DNA of 64,000 nucleotides. It comes from Rhizobium sp. Q54 (GTDB lineage Bacteria > Pseudomonadota > Alphaproteobacteria > Micropepsales > Micropepsaceae). The position numbers were made by a program, and so were the translations under genes. Shown here piece by piece: positions 19,518-28,974 of the stretch. Numbering within the stretch: the first letter of the stretch is position 1; each line of letters opens with the position of its first letter. Below the pieces are notes generated by a model. It saw only the letters and a list, made by a program, of their open reading frames with translations, was not told the DNA's origin and made no database searches. The stretch lies in the NCBI GenBank assembly GCA_945882615.1, contig CAMCWK010000016.1, forward strand, positions 1 to 64,000, written 5' to 3'.

Positions 19518-19590
19518 AACACGTTCCTTCCATCACCGCGTGCAGGGGCGAATGCCCCTCGCGCGAGATGATGGTGAACCGAAAGAAACT

Positions 19591-19624
19591 AAGGCGCGGT
19601 AAACGCGCGTTAGCCTTGTTTTTT
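19591..19624 (+). terminator. Possible intrinsic terminator between Sel1 and GST genes
   Basis: AAGGC pairs with GCCTT around an inner GCG/CGC, followed by TTGTTTTTT. Oriented to stop plus-strand transcripts coming through from slt. The stem is short, so the call is tentative. Confidence 0.3.
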
Positions 19625-19654
19625 ACGTCTCGTTAGGACGAGGCAAACAAAGTC

Positions 19655-20413
19655 CTAATTTTTGGACGCGCGCTGGCCGAACAGGACCTTCCTGTCCGCA
19701 TCGGTGATCGGCTTGCGCCGGTCCGCACCCAGGGATTTCGCGCGTTCAACCGCCTTGCGCGCCCCGATGCGATCTTTCCAGGCGGCCAGATGCGGGAACT
19801 CGGCCAAGTCGGTGTATTTGGAAGCCGACAGCACCCAGCTCCAGCAGGCGATATCGGCGATGGAATAGGTCCCAACCAGATATTTGCGCGTGGACAGGCG
19901 CTTGTTCATCACCCCCAGCAGGCGGTGGACCTCATCGGTGTAACGCTGCTTGGCATAGGGCAGATCTTCCTTGGCATAGTTGCGGAAGTGATTGGCCTGC
20001 CCCGCCATGGGGCCGAGGCCACCCACCTGCCAGAACAACCACTCTTCCACCTGAACCCGGGCGCGCTCGTCTTGCGGATAGAAGCGGCCATATTTGCGGC
20101 CGAGATATTGGAGGATCGCGCCGGATTCGAAGACCGAGATCGGCCGGCCGCCCGGCCCGGCCGGGTCAACAATGGCGGGGATGCGGTTGTTGGGAGAGAT
20201 TTTCAGGAAAGCGGGGGCGAACTGCTCCCCCTTGTTGATGTCCACGAAGTGGACCTCGTAGGGCACCCCCAGCTCTTCCAGCATGATGCTGATTTTGTGG
20301 CCGTTGGGGGTGGACCAGTAATAGAGCGCGATGGGCTTGCGGGCCTTGCGGTGAACCGCGCGGGACCTCAAAGGGGCCTTTTTCACACGCTTCCTGGTGG
20401 ATTTTTTCGCCAT
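19655..20413 (-). CDS. Glutathione S-transferase family protein (YghU/Ure2p-like)
   Basis: Thioredoxin-fold N-terminal domain (LYYWSTPNGHKISIMLEELG, then SPNNRIPAIVDP and FESGAILQYLGRKYG) and an all-helical C-terminal domain, as in the nucleophilic-type YghU/Ure2-like GSTs. The N-terminal ~25 residues are a strongly basic Lys/Arg extension (MAKKSTRKRVKKAPLRSR). The start used is the MAKKST methionine; an in-frame start 10 codons upstream (20443) is weaker. Likely substrate class is glutathione-dependent reduction, but this is not determinable here. Confidence 0.85.
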   Translation of the reverse strand: MAKKSTRKRVKKAPLRSRAVHRKARKPIALYYWSTPNGHKISIMLEELGVPYEVHFVDINKGEQFAPAFLKISPNNRIPAIVDPAGPGGRPISVFESGAILQYLGRKYGRFYPQDERARVQVEEWLFWQVGGLGPMAGQANHFRNYAKEDLPYAKQRYTDEVHRLLGVMNKRLSTRKYLVGTYSIADIACWSWVLSASKYTDLAEFPHLAAWKDRIGARKAVERAKSLGADRRKPITDADRKVLFGQRASKN

Positions 20414-20612
20414 ATCCGCTCTCCCTGCGATGCTGCACTGCAAATGGAGAATTTGGGCAGGATTGGCAAGGTCGCTGGCAAAGAGCTGTATCTGCGCCCT
20501 TTAAAAAAGCTTGGCCGCGGCACTTTTGGCGATTTGCCTGGGAGCCGCGGCCTTTGCCTTATTCATCGGATACGTCCTGAGTGAATGTTCAGGGGTAGCC
20601 GTGAAGAATACC

Positions 20613-20632
20613 TAATTGACCGAGGTCAATTA
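20613..20632. repeat. Perfect inverted repeat at the end of the Lys-rich peptide gene
   Basis: TAATTGACC-GA-GGTCAATTA, 9-bp arms with a 2-base centre. On the minus strand its first three bases are the TAA stop of the 21-residue peptide gene. No T-run follows, so it is either a weak RNA hairpin end or a protein site. Confidence 0.5.
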
Positions 20633-20695
20633 CTTCTTCTTCTTCTTGGCGGCCTTCTTCTTAGTCGCCTTCTTAGCCTTTTTCTTCGCAGCCAT
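20630..20695 (-). CDS. 21-residue Lys/Ala-rich basic peptide
   Basis: On the minus strand, ATG at 20695 opens a 21-codon ORF starting MAAKKKAKKATKKK and ending in five lysines before TAA. It contains only M, A, K and one T (14 Lys). AGGAG lies 7 bases upstream of the ATG, a strong ribosome binding site. The composition is that of histone H1-like tails: nucleic-acid binding and unstructured. It has its own 180-bp upstream region with a palindrome and possible promoter. Function unknown. It is too short for routine gene callers. The ORF on the opposite strand at this place is a mirror of the lysine codons and is not supported. Confidence 0.6.
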   Translation of the reverse strand: MAAKKKAKKATKKKAAKKKKK

Positions 20696-20768
20696 GTTCA
20701 ACTCCTCTATCGTTTGTTCGGGTCTGAACGACTCTGTCGCCCCCCAAAACGTCATCAATATGAAGTAC

Positions 20769-20786
20769 TTGCATTTTGAAATGCAA
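20769..20786. promoter_or_regulatory. Palindromic operator-like site before the Lys-rich peptide gene
   Basis: TTGCATTT-TG-AAATGCAA, perfect 8-bp arms. On the minus strand TTGCAT could serve as a -35 with CATATT 18 bases on as the -10, about 50 bases before the peptide's ribosome binding site, so the palindrome would overlap the promoter. Related AAATGC/GCATTT half-sites recur at 20823 and 20911-20922. Confidence 0.4.
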
Positions 20787-20877
20787 CTCTATGGGGGCTT
20801 TCGAAAAACACCGAAAAACGCAAAATGCGGGAAATCCCCATTTTACAAGGGTTATATGCATCATTCCGTATACGGAC

Positions 20878-20934
20878 AAAAAAGCGCGTGATTTGCGGGG
20901 CTGATCCGCGAAATGCGCATTTTGTGCGAATCAC
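20878..20934 (-). terminator. Probable intrinsic terminator of gatB
   Basis: Reading the minus strand, GCGAATCAC-type and GTGATTTGC-type arms (one mismatch) flank an inner GC-rich segment, and TTTTTT follows at 20883-20878. The stem includes the gatB stop codon. Placed at the end of the gatCAB operon, just before the Lys-peptide gene region. Confidence 0.4.
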
Positions 20935-22439
20935 CCCTCGTCGGGCAAATTGAGTCGGGTCTTGAGGGCGGCGTTGACGGCCATGGGATTGGCCTTGCCA
21001 CCCGTCTGCTTCATCACCTGACCGACGAACCAGGCGGCGAGCTTCGGCTTGGCCTTCACCTCTTCCACCTTCGCTGGGTTCGCGGCGATCACCGCTTCGA
21101 TCGCCGCATCGATGGCGCCGGTGTCGGTCACCTGCTTCATGCCGCGCGCCTCGACCACCTGTTTGGGGTCGCCGCCTTCGGTCCAGACGATGTCCAGCAG
21201 GTCCTTGGCGATCTTTCCCGAGATGGTTTGGTCCGCGACCATCCGAATGATGGCATTGTTGGCCGCCGCGCTGACCGGCACCTGCGTGATTGACAGACCG
21301 TCACGATTGAGACGGCCCAGAACTTCATTGTTCAGCCAGTTGGCCGCCGATTTGGCATCCACACCCTTGGCCATCTCTTCATAAAAGTCGGCCAGTTCGC
21401 GTTCAGCGACCAGGACCGAGGCATCATAAGCGCCCAGACCCAGCGCCATGAAGCGGGCTTTCTTCTCGTCGGGGAGTTCCGGCAGGGTCTGTTTGATCGC
21501 TTCGACCCAGGCCGGGTCGAGTTCCAGCGGCAACAGGTCGGGATCGGGGAAGTAGCGATAGTCGTGCGCCTCTTCCTTGGAGCGCATGGAGCGGGTCTCG
21601 CCCTGGCGGCTGTCAAACAGCCTTGTTTCCTGCTGGATGGTGCCGCCACCCTCGATCACCTCGATCTGCCGGCGGGCTTCATATTCCACCGCCTGGGCGA
21701 TGAAGCGCATGGAATTGACGTTCTTGATCTCGCAGCGGGTGCCCAGCGTCTTGAAGCTGCCGGTTTTGCGGAACTCGTCATAGCCACCGACCTTGCAGAC
21801 CGAGACATTGACGTCGGCCCGCATTGAGCCCTCGTCCATGTTGCCATCGCAGGTGCCCAGATAGCGCACGATGGCCCTGAGTTTCTTCAGGAATGCCGCG
21901 GCTTCCTCGCTACTGCGCATATGCGGCTTGGTCACGATTTCCATCAGGGCGATGCCGGACCGGTTCAGGTCGACAAAGGATGAGTCCGGATGCTGGTCGT
22001 GCAGGCTTTTGCCGGCATCCTGCTCCAGATGCAGGCGCTCGATGCCGACCTTGATGGTTTCCCCATCCTTGAGATCGATAAAGACCTCGCCCTCGCCCAC
22101 GATCGGGTCCTTGTACTGGCTGATCTGATAGCCCTGCGGCAGGTCGGGATAGAAGTAGTTCTTGCGGTCGAACAGCGAGCGCAGGTTGATCTGGGCCTTG
22201 AGCCCCAAGCCGGTGCGGACCGCCTGCTCGACGCATTTCTCATTGATCACCGGCAGCATTCCGGGGAAACCCGCGTCGATGAACGACACCTGGTTGTTGG
22301 GCTCGGCCCCGAACTCGGTCGAGGCACCCGAAAACAGCTTGGACTGGGACGACACCTGGGCATGGACTTCCATGCCGATGACGATTTCCCACTCGCCGGT
22401 TTCGCCCTTCAAATTCTTGGATTTTCCTGCCGCGCTCAT
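20931..22439 (-). CDS. gatB: Aspartyl/glutamyl-tRNA(Asn/Gln) amidotransferase subunit B
   Basis: Transamidates misacylated Glu-tRNA(Gln) or Asp-tRNA(Asn) within GatCAB. The start is [20 protein letters not shown], whose ATG overlaps the gatA stop (ATGA). Signatures include [47 protein letters not shown], and the C-terminal YqeY-like tail domain with [10 protein letters not shown]. About 502 residues, full length. Confidence 0.95.
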   Translation of the reverse strand: MSAAGKSKNLKGETGEWEIVIGMEVHAQVSSQSKLFSGASTEFGAEPNNQVSFIDAGFPGMLPVINEKCVEQAVRTGLGLKAQINLRSLFDRKNYFYPDLPQGYQISQYKDPIVGEGEVFIDLKDGETIKVGIERLHLEQDAGKSLHDQHPDSSFVDLNRSGIALMEIVTKPHMRSSEEAAAFLKKLRAIVRYLGTCDGNMDEGSMRADVNVSVCKVGGYDEFRKTGSFKTLGTRCEIKNVNSMRFIAQAVEYEARRQIEVIEGGGTIQQETRLFDSRQGETRSMRSKEEAHDYRYFPDPDLLPLELDPAWVEAIKQTLPELPDEKKARFMALGLGAYDASVLVAERELADFYEEMAKGVDAKSAANWLNNEVLGRLNRDGLSITQVPVSAAANNAIIRMVADQTISGKIAKDLLDIVWTEGGDPKQVVEARGMKQVTDTGAIDAAIEAVIAANPAKVEEVKAKPKLAAWFVGQVMKQTGGKANPMAVNAALKTRLNLPDEG

Positions 22440-23929
22440 AGGTTCCACCACTTGGCCGGACTGTGCTTGAAATCTGCCGCCGTTTCGACCGCGTAAGCGG
22501 CGCGCAGCAGCGTGGCTTCGTCAAAGGCCTTGCCGATCAGCTGCAGGCCCAGCGGCAGGCCGGTTTCGGTCAGGCCGGCGGGCACCGAGATGCCCGGCAG
22601 CCCCGCCAGGTTCACCGTCACGGTGAAGACGTCCTGCAGGTACATTTCCAGCGGATCGGTGGTCTTGGCGCCCACCGCGAAGGCCGGGCCCGGCGTGGTC
22701 GGGGTCAGCAGCACGTCGCATTTCTCGAACGCCTGGTCGAAGTCGCGCTTGATCAGGGTGCGCAGCTTCTGGGCGCGGGCGTAATAGGCGTCGTAATAGC
22801 CAGCCGACAGAACATAGGTGCCGATCAGGATGCGGCGCTGCACTTCGGCACCGAAACCCTCGCCCCGGCTCTTTTCATACAGGTCGGTGATGTCGCGCGC
22901 TCCGCTCGCACGGTGGCCGAAGCGTACCCCGTCATAGCGCGCCAGGTTGGACGAGCATTCCGCCGGGGCCACGATGTAATAGGTGGGCAGCGCATATTTG
23001 GTGTGGGGCAGCGAGACTTCGACAATCTCCGCGCCTTGCGCCTTCATCCACTCCGCGCCCTTGGTCCACAGCGCGTTGATCTCGGCGGGCACGCCCTCGA
23101 TGCGGTATTCCTTGGGAATGCCGACCTTCAATCCCTTGATGCCGCCTTCCAGCAGCTTTTCGTAATCGGGTACCGGCAGATTGACGCTGGTGGAATCCTT
23201 CGCGTCCACACTGGCCATGGTCTTCAGCATGATGGCGGCGTCACGCACCGTCTTGGTCATGGGACCAGCCTGATCCAGCGACGAGGCAAAGGCGACAATC
23301 CCAAAACGCGAGCAGCGGCCATAGGTCGGCTTCAAGCCGACGCGGCCCGTCACGGCGGCGGGCTGCCGGATCGAACCGCCGGTGTCGGTGCCGGTCGCGG
23401 CCAGGCACAGGTCGGCGGCGACGGCCGCCGACGAACCACCGGACGAACCGCCCGGCACCAGATTGGCGTTGGAGTTGCTGGCGCGCCAGGGATTGAACAC
23501 CGGCCCAAAGGCCGAAGTCTCGTTGGACGAGCCCATGGCGAATTCGTCCAGGTTGGTCTTGCCCAGCATCACCGCGCCGGCATCCCACAGATTCTGGGTG
23601 ACGGTGGATTCGTAAGGCGGCACGAAATTGCCCAGAATCTTCGACGCCGCCGTGGTGCGCACACCCTTGGTGCAGAACAGGTCCTTGATCGCCAGCGGCA
23701 GGCCTTCCAGCGCGCCCATTTCGCCTTTGGCGATACGGCGGTCGGAGGCATCGGCCATCAGCATGGCCTGCTCGCCTGCTTCCGTAATGAAGGCATTGAG
23801 CGGACGCCCGACCTCGATCGCTTTCACAAAGGCGCCGGTCAGTTCCTTGGAGGAAATTTTCTTGGCCTTGATGGCATCGCGCGCCTCGGCCAAGGTCATG
23901 GCGGTCAGGTCTGATGAGATGGGGGGCAT
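22436..23929 (-). CDS. gatA: Aspartyl/glutamyl-tRNA(Asn/Gln) amidotransferase subunit A
   Basis: Amidase-signature subunit that releases ammonia from glutamine or asparagine for GatB. The catalytic Lys lies in [12 protein letters not shown] and the cis-Ser and nucleophile Ser lie in [15 protein letters not shown] and [12 protein letters not shown]. 497 residues, typical. It overlaps gatC at its start by one base and gatB at its end by 4 bases. Confidence 0.95.
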   Translation of the reverse strand: MPPISSDLTAMTLAEARDAIKAKKISSKELTGAFVKAIEVGRPLNAFITEAGEQAMLMADASDRRIAKGEMGALEGLPLAIKDLFCTKGVRTTAASKILGNFVPPYESTVTQNLWDAGAVMLGKTNLDEFAMGSSNETSAFGPVFNPWRASNSNANLVPGGSSGGSSAAVAADLCLAATGTDTGGSIRQPAAVTGRVGLKPTYGRCSRFGIVAFASSLDQAGPMTKTVRDAAIMLKTMASVDAKDSTSVNLPVPDYEKLLEGGIKGLKVGIPKEYRIEGVPAEINALWTKGAEWMKAQGAEIVEVSLPHTKYALPTYYIVAPAECSSNLARYDGVRFGHRASGARDITDLYEKSRGEGFGAEVQRRILIGTYVLSAGYYDAYYARAQKLRTLIKRDFDQAFEKCDVLLTPTTPGPAFAVGAKTTDPLEMYLQDVFTVTVNLAGLPGISVPAGLTETGLPLGLQLIGKAFDEATLLRAAYAVETAADFKHSPAKWWNL

Positions 23930-24216
23930 TATTCGACCACCTTCGGCACGACAAAGAAATGATCGGTACTCTCCGGCGCGTTGATCATCAGCTCATCGGC
24001 CCTGCCGCCATCCGTCACCTTGTCCTCGCGCCATTTCAGCTTCTGCGCTTCCACCGATGTCATGGCCGGCACACCTTCGACATTCACCTCGCCCAGCATC
24101 TCGACCCACTGGAAGATGCTGTTCAGCTCGCCAGCCATCGGCTCCAGCCGGGTTTCCGGTACGGCCAGGCGGGCCAGTTTGGCGATGCGGCGCACGGTGT
24201 CCTTGTCGACGGACAT
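23929..24216 (-). CDS. gatC: Aspartyl/glutamyl-tRNA(Asn/Gln) amidotransferase subunit C
   Basis: Small GatCAB subunit that wraps around and stabilises GatA-Gat[22 protein letters not shown] and the [18 protein letters not shown] segment match the family. 95 residues. First gene of the gatCAB operon; divergent from ruvX with a gap of about 70 bases or less. Confidence 0.94.
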   Translation of the reverse strand: MSVDKDTVRRIAKLARLAVPETRLEPMAGELNSIFQWVEMLGEVNVEGVPAMTSVEAQKLKWREDKVTDGGRADELMINAPESTDHFFVVPKVVE

Positions 24217-24289
24217 GGGGTTCCTGCTGTGTTAGAGGATGGGTTTGCTAGCAACCGGGGGGTCCGGAGGCAAGCAAAAGGGGGCCATT

Positions 24290-24751
24290 GTGGCGGTCAT
24301 CGGGCTGGAAGAACTGAAACTGCCCCCCGGCCTTCGGCTGCTGGGGCTGGATTTGGGCGAAACAACCATCGGCCTGGCCCTGTCCGATACCAGCCTGTCC
24401 GTCGCCACCCCCATGCAGACCTTGAAACGGGGCAAATTCCCCGCCGATGCCGCCCAGCTGGACATTATAATAAGTGCGCAAGGGGTCGGCGGACTGGTGG
24501 TCGGCCTGCCTTTGAACATGGACGGGACCGACGGCCCCAGCGCCCAGTCGGCCCGGGCCTTTGGGCGCAACTGGGTGAACCGCAGCCCCCTGCCGGTCGT
24601 ATTCCAGGATGAACGCCTCTCCACCAGCGCCGTGACCCGCACCTTGCTTGACGCCGATGCCTCACGCCGACGCCGCGACCAGGTGGTGGACAAGATGGCC
24701 GCCGCCTACCTGCTGCAGGGGGCGCTGGATCGCCTGCGGAATCTGCGATGA
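24290..24751 (+). CDS. ruvX: Putative pre-16S rRNA nuclease / Holliday junction resolvase YqgF
   Basis: RNase H-fold nuclease implicated in 16S 5' processing. LLGLDLGETTIGLALSD has the first catalytic Asp, and VVGLPLNMDGTDG, VVFQDERLSTSAV (Glu) and RRRDQVVDKMAAAYLLQ (final Asp) complete the active site. The GTG at 24290 gives (V)AVIGLEELKLPPG, matching the family N-terminus and preceded by AAGGGGG. The ATG at 24239 is the alternative and adds 17 unlikely residues. The stop overlaps the MFS gene by 4 bases. Confidence 0.9.
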   Translation: MAVIGLEELKLPPGLRLLGLDLGETTIGLALSDTSLSVATPMQTLKRGKFPADAAQLDIIISAQGVGGLVVGLPLNMDGTDGPSAQSARAFGRNWVNRSPLPVVFQDERLSTSAVTRTLLDADASRRRRDQVVDKMAAAYLLQGALDRLRNLR

Positions 24752-26031
24752 GCGACCTTTCCGCGCCCGCGCGTTTCCGCTGGCTGCCGCCCGGCCTGCG
24801 CCCCGATCCCAAACATGGCCCGATGGACCAGCGGCAGGAGCGCGCCATACTGCTGGTCGGTGCGGCGGCGCTGTTTGCCGGCTTCGACCAGAATATCTTT
24901 GGCCTGGCGATACCGCAGATTCAGGTCGAACTTCAGATTCCCGAAAACCAGGTTGGGCTGACCGCAGCCTATTTCCGCATCGCCGCGATCTTCGCGCTGC
25001 TGCTGGCCGCCAGCGCTGACATTATTGGTCGCCGGCAGCTTCTGCTGGTGACGCTTCTGGCCCAGGCCGGCTTTACGCTCCTGACCGCCTTCGCGCCCGG
25101 CTATCAAAGTTTCGTCTGGGCACAATTTTTCACGCGCGTCTTCGGTTATGCCGAAGAGATGCTGTGCTTCGTCGTGGTCGCGGAAGTCGTGGCGGCGCAG
25201 GCGCGGGGCTGGGGCAACGGCGCCTTGAGCGCCATGTATTATTTCGGCGCCGGGCTGGCGTCGCTGGTGTTCGCGGCGGTTAACCTGCTGCCCTATGGCT
25301 GGCGCGCCCTCTATGTGATCGGAGCCCTTCCGCTGTTCGCGGTGGCCTATCTGCGCCGCCATCTGCCCGAGACCGAGCGCTTTGCGGCGCGCGAAGGCAT
25401 GGGATCGAAAAGCGCACAGGCGCTGCGACTGGTCCGCGACATTGCGCGGCAATATCCCCGCCGCGTGGCGCTGGTGGTGGTCGCGGCCTCGGCTTTCGGC
25501 TTCGCCATCTCGCCCGCCACCGTTCTGGCGCAGAAATACCTGCAGGACACGTACCTCTATTCGCCCGGCGAAGTGACGATGCTGCTGATCCCCGGCGGGC
25601 TGATCGGGCTGGCGCTGGCGATCCTGGCGGGACGGCTGTCCGACCGGGTGGGCCGCAAACCGATGGCCTTCGCCATCGTCAGCCTGGTCGCGGTCTGCTT
25701 CTTTCTTTTCTACAACGGCGCCCCGGGATGGGCGATTCCGCTGCTCTGGATCCTGGCCTTCTTCGGCTTCTTCTCGGGCGATGCTTTGATCGCCGGCTTC
25801 GCGCTGGAAATCGTTCCCACCCAGTACCGCGCCACGGTTTCGGGCCTGCGCTACATGCTGGAAATCAGCTTCGGTGCCGTGGCCCTGGCGCTGGAAGGCG
25901 TGCTTTACGATTATTTCGGCAGCCACAGCGCCGCGATCCAGTGCCTGCTGGCAGCTATCCCCATCACTTTGATCGCCATCCTGTTCCTGCCCGAACCGGC
26001 GGGGCGTACACTCGAGGAAATGGCGTCCTGA
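24748..26031 (+). CDS. MFS transporter
   Basis: Major facilitator with 12 predicted helices in 427 residues. The loop 2-3 signature appears as [14 protein letters not shown] and the equivalent in the second half as [14 protein letters not shown], as in the sugar-porter/metabolite:proton branch. The ~30-residue N-terminus is Pro-rich and cytosolic. It starts inside the ruvX stop (ATGA). The substrate cannot be assigned. Confidence 0.87.
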   Translation: MSDLSAPARFRWLPPGLRPDPKHGPMDQRQERAILLVGAAALFAGFDQNIFGLAIPQIQVELQIPENQVGLTAAYFRIAAIFALLLAASADIIGRRQLLLVTLLAQAGFTLLTAFAPGYQSFVWAQFFTRVFGYAEEMLCFVVVAEVVAAQARGWGNGALSAMYYFGAGLASLVFAAVNLLPYGWRALYVIGALPLFAVAYLRRHLPETERFAAREGMGSKSAQALRLVRDIARQYPRRVALVVVAASAFGFAISPATVLAQKYLQDTYLYSPGEVTMLLIPGGLIGLALAILAGRLSDRVGRKPMAFAIVSLVAVCFFLFYNGAPGWAIPLLWILAFFGFFSGDALIAGFALEIVPTQYRATVSGLRYMLEISFGAVALALEGVLYDYFGSHSAAIQCLLAAIPITLIAILFLPEPAGRTLEEMAS

Positions 26032-26050
26032 ACCGTTAACCGAGCGGGGG

Positions 26051-26079
26051 TTGCCGGACCCGGATTTGAACTTTATAAG
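26051..26079 (+). promoter_or_regulatory. Predicted promoter of pyrB
   Basis: TTGCCG (26051-26056), 17-base spacer, TATAAG (26074-26079). The +1 would fall near 26086, just 3-5 bases before the pyrB ATG at 26090, implying a nearly leaderless mRNA. It also argues against the in-frame TTG at 26051 as a start. Confidence 0.5.
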
Positions 26080-26089
26080 GCCCGCTTTA

Positions 26090-27037
26090 ATGACATCGCC
26101 GGACGCCGCACCGATCCTCAAATCGAGCCATTTGCTCGGGATCGATGGCCTTTCCCCTATCGACATCACCGCACTGCTCGACCTGGCCGAGACCTATGTC
26201 GTGCAGGGCCGCGCCAGCGACAAGAAGACCGCCCTGCTCAAGGGCCGCACTCTGATCAACCTGTTCTTCGAATCCAGCACCCGCACCCAGTCGTCTTTCG
26301 AACTGGCCGGCAAGCGGCTGGGCGCCGATGTGATGAACATGTCGGTCAAGACTTCGTCGGTTTCCAAGGGCGAGACGCTGATCGATACCGCCTCCACCCT
26401 CAATGCCATGCGCCCCGACATTCTGGTGGTGCGCCATCAGGATGCCGGCGCCGCCGAGCTTCTGTCGCGCAAGCTGGATTGCAGCGTGATCAATGCCGGC
26501 GACGGCGCGCATGAGCATCCCACCCAGGCGCTGCTGGACGCGCTGACCATCCGCCGCAGGCTGGGAAGCTTTGAAGGCCTGGTGGTCGCGATCTGCGGCG
26601 ATGTCCTGCACAGCCGCGTCGCACGCTCCAACCTGCGCCTGCTCTCCATGATGGGCGCGCGGGTGCGGTTGGTGGCGCCGCGCACCCTGCTGCCGGCGGC
26701 CGCCGAACGCTTCGGGGTGGAAATCCATACCGACATGAAAAGCGGCCTGGCTGGCGCCGACATTGTGATGATGCTTCGGCTGCAGCTGGAAAGAATGAGT
26801 GGCGCCTTCGTGCCGTCGGCGCGGGAATATTTCCGCTTCTATGGCCTGGACCGCGCCAAGCTGGCGGTGGCCAAGCCCGGCGCGCTTGTGATGCATCCGG
26901 GCCCGATGAACCGGGGCGTGGAAATCGCCTCCGACATCGCCGACGACGTGCAGGTCAGCCTGATTTCCGAACAGGTCGAGATGGGCGTCGCCATCCGCAT
27001 GGCCATTCTGGATGCGTTGTCGCGGAGGCTCGCATGA
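26090..27037 (+). CDS. pyrB: Aspartate carbamoyltransferase catalytic chain
   Basis: Forms carbamoyl-aspartate in pyrimidine synthesis. The start [20 protein letters not shown] is chosen because the promoter-like elements overlap the upstream TTG. The carbamoyl-phosphate loop [20 protein letters not shown] is intact, and [18 protein letters not shown] and [13 protein letters not shown] are present. 315 residues. No pyrI regulatory gene is adjacent; instead a degenerate dihydroorotase follows with a 4-base overlap, as in class A ATCase pairs. Confidence 0.94.
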   Translation: MTSPDAAPILKSSHLLGIDGLSPIDITALLDLAETYVVQGRASDKKTALLKGRTLINLFFESSTRTQSSFELAGKRLGADVMNMSVKTSSVSKGETLIDTASTLNAMRPDILVVRHQDAGAAELLSRKLDCSVINAGDGAHEHPTQALLDALTIRRRLGSFEGLVVAICGDVLHSRVARSNLRLLSMMGARVRLVAPRTLLPAAAERFGVEIHTDMKSGLAGADIVMMLRLQLERMSGAFVPSAREYFRFYGLDRAKLAVAKPGALVMHPGPMNRGVEIASDIADDVQVSLISEQVEMGVAIRMAILDALSRRLA

Positions 27038-28326
27038 ACCGCCGTATTGCTTTCCGCAACGCGCGTCTGATCGATCCCGCCAATGGTCTGGACGTCAAGG
27101 GCGGCTTGCTGGTTGAGAATGGCAAGATTGCCGATGTCGGCCCGCGTCTGTTCAACGATGCCGAACCCAATGATCCTGAAGTGATCGACTGCCGCGGCCT
27201 GGTGCTGGCGCCCGGCCTGATCGACTGCCGCGTCTTCACCGGCGAACCGGGCGGCGAACACCGCGAAAGCCTGGAATCCGCCAGCATGGCGGCGGCGGCG
27301 GGCGGCGTCACCAGCATGGTGGTGATGCCCAATACCGATCCGGTGATCGACGAACCCTCGCTGGTGGATTTTCTGCTGCGCCGCGCCGCCGCGACCGCCA
27401 AGGTGCGCGTGCTGCCCTGCGCCGCGCTGACACGTGGCCTTGCCGGCGAGACCATGACCGAAATCGGCCTGTTGCAGGAAGCCGGCGCCGTGGCGTTCAG
27501 CGATGGCGACCGTTCCATTGCCAATGCCCGGGTTCTGCGCCGCGCTTTATCCTATGCCGCCACGTTCAACGCGCTGGTGATCGGTCATGCCGAGGATCCC
27601 GAACTGGTTCTGAACGCGTCCGCCACCGAGGGCGAATTCGCCACGCGGCTGGGCCTGCCCGCCGCGCCGGCCATCGCCGAAGCCATGATGGTGGAGCGCG
27701 ACATCCGGCTGATCGAACTGACCGGCGCGCGCTATCACTTCGGCCAGATTTCCACCCGCGCCGCCCTGGAAGCCGTCGCCAGCGCCAAGGCGCGCGGATT
27801 GCCGGTCACCTGCGCCGTCAGCGCCCATCACCTGATGCTGAACGAGCTGGATGTCGGCGCCTATCTCACCTTCCGCAAGGTGAGCCCGCCATTGCGCAGC
27901 GAGGCCGACCGCGCTGCGATGGTCGAAGGCGTGGCCTCCGGCATGATCGATGCCATCGTTTCCAGCCATGAACCCCAGGGCGCCGATACCAAGCGCCAAC
28001 CCTTCGCCGCCGCAGCCGCCGGCACGGTGGGGCTTGAGACCTTGCTCCCCGCCGCGCTGACCCTGGTGCATGAAGGCCATGCCAGCCTGGCGCATGTGCT
28101 GGCGACCCTGACCGCCGCGCCTGCGCGCATCTTCGGCCTTTCCGCCGGCACCCTGGCCAAGGGCGCGCCCGCCGATCTGGTGCTGATCGACACCGGCGAA
28201 CCGCTGGTGGTGGATGCGGAGAAGCTGCATAGCCGCGCCCGCAACACCGCTTTCGAGGGCCGCAAATTCCAGGGCCGCGCCCGCGCCACCTTCGTGGGCG
28301 GCGAATGCGTATTTGACGCAAGATAG
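27034..28326 (+). CDS. Dihydroorotase-like protein, catalytic metal site degenerate
   Basis: Amidohydrolase of the class I dihydroorotase family (430 residues) overlapping pyrB by 4 bases (ATGA). The metal-binding HxH motif (normally DxHxHxRExG) reads [10 protein letters not shown] at residues 64-73, so both His are lost. The later His normally in HxST is Gln (FGQISTRAA), and the catalytic Asp in the DHAPH-type motif reads SSHEPQ. MPNTDP and GHAEDP segments persist, showing true homology. It is therefore best seen as a non-catalytic partner of PyrB, like PyrC' of Pseudomonas; many annotations would call it pyrC. An active enzyme should be encoded elsewhere. Confidence 0.85.
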   Translation: MNRRIAFRNARLIDPANGLDVKGGLLVENGKIADVGPRLFNDAEPNDPEVIDCRGLVLAPGLIDCRVFTGEPGGEHRESLESASMAAAAGGVTSMVVMPNTDPVIDEPSLVDFLLRRAAATAKVRVLPCAALTRGLAGETMTEIGLLQEAGAVAFSDGDRSIANARVLRRALSYAATFNALVIGHAEDPELVLNASATEGEFATRLGLPAAPAIAEAMMVERDIRLIELTGARYHFGQISTRAALEAVASAKARGLPVTCAVSAHHLMLNELDVGAYLTFRKVSPPLRSEADRAAMVEGVASGMIDAIVSSHEPQGADTKRQPFAAAAAGTVGLETLLPAALTLVHEGHASLAHVLATLTAAPARIFGLSAGTLAKGAPADLVLIDTGEPLVVDAEKLHSRARNTAFEGRKFQGRARATFVGGECVFDAR

Positions 28327-28359
28327 ATTTTCACGCCAAAGGCTGGCATCGTCGCGAGC

Positions 28360-28974
28360 ATGACCATGGCCATTCTGTTCCAGGCTTTGCTGCTCGGTTA
28401 TCTGCTGGGCACCATCCCGTTCGGACTGTTCTTCACCTGGATGTCCGGCGCCGGTGACGTGCGCAAGATCGGCTCCGGCAATATCGGCGCCACCAATGTG
28501 CTGCGCACCGGCAAGAAATGGGCAGCGGCCGCAACGCTATTGTGCGACGGGCTCAAGGGCGCGGTTGCCGTGATTGCCGCGCGCCACATGCTGCCCGCCG
28601 GCGCGGAAATCTTCGCCGCGCTGGGCGCGGTGCTGGGTCATCTGTTTCCCGTCTGGCTGAAGTTCAAAGGCGGCAAGGGCGTCGCCACCTTTCTGGGCCT
28701 TGCCATCGCGCTGGACTGGCCGGTGGGACTGCTGGTGGCGGCTATCTGGCTGGGCGCGGCTTTCACGTGGCGCATCTCCTCGCTGGCCGCGCTGGTCGCC
28801 ATAGCCCTGTCACCCGCGATTTTCCTGATTTTCGGCCATCATGGCTATGCGGCGCTGGCACTGCTGCTGTCGGCGCTGATCGCCTGGATGCACCAGGACA
28901 ATATTCGCCGCCTGCTCAGCGGCGAGGAACCGCGCATCGGCAAAAAAAGCGCTGGGCATGGCACAGCTCACTGA
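28360..28974 (+). CDS. plsY: Acyl-phosphate:glycerol-3-phosphate acyltransferase
   Basis: Membrane acyltransferase for the first step of phospholipid synthesis. [24 protein letters not shown] and [13 protein letters not shown] are the three conserved loops; five or so transmembrane helices fill the 204 residues. Two ATGs (28360, 28366) are possible starts. The 3' end overlaps dprA by 17 bases. Confidence 0.93.
   Translation: MTMAILFQALLLGYLLGTIPFGLFFTWMSGAGDVRKIGSGNIGATNVLRTGKKWAAAATLLCDGLKGAVAVIAARHMLPAGAEIFAALGAVLGHLFPVWLKFKGGKGVATFLGLAIALDWPVGLLVAAIWLGAAFTWRISSLAALVAIALSPAIFLIFGHHGYAALALLLSALIAWMHQDNIRRLLSGEEPRIGKKSAGHGTAH

Noticed and set aside
20616-20891. Plus-strand ORF rich in Phe/Leu opposite the Lys peptide gene
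   Set aside because: It is the complement of repeated lysine codons and lacks a ribosome binding site. The minus-strand ORF has AGGAG and a clean start.
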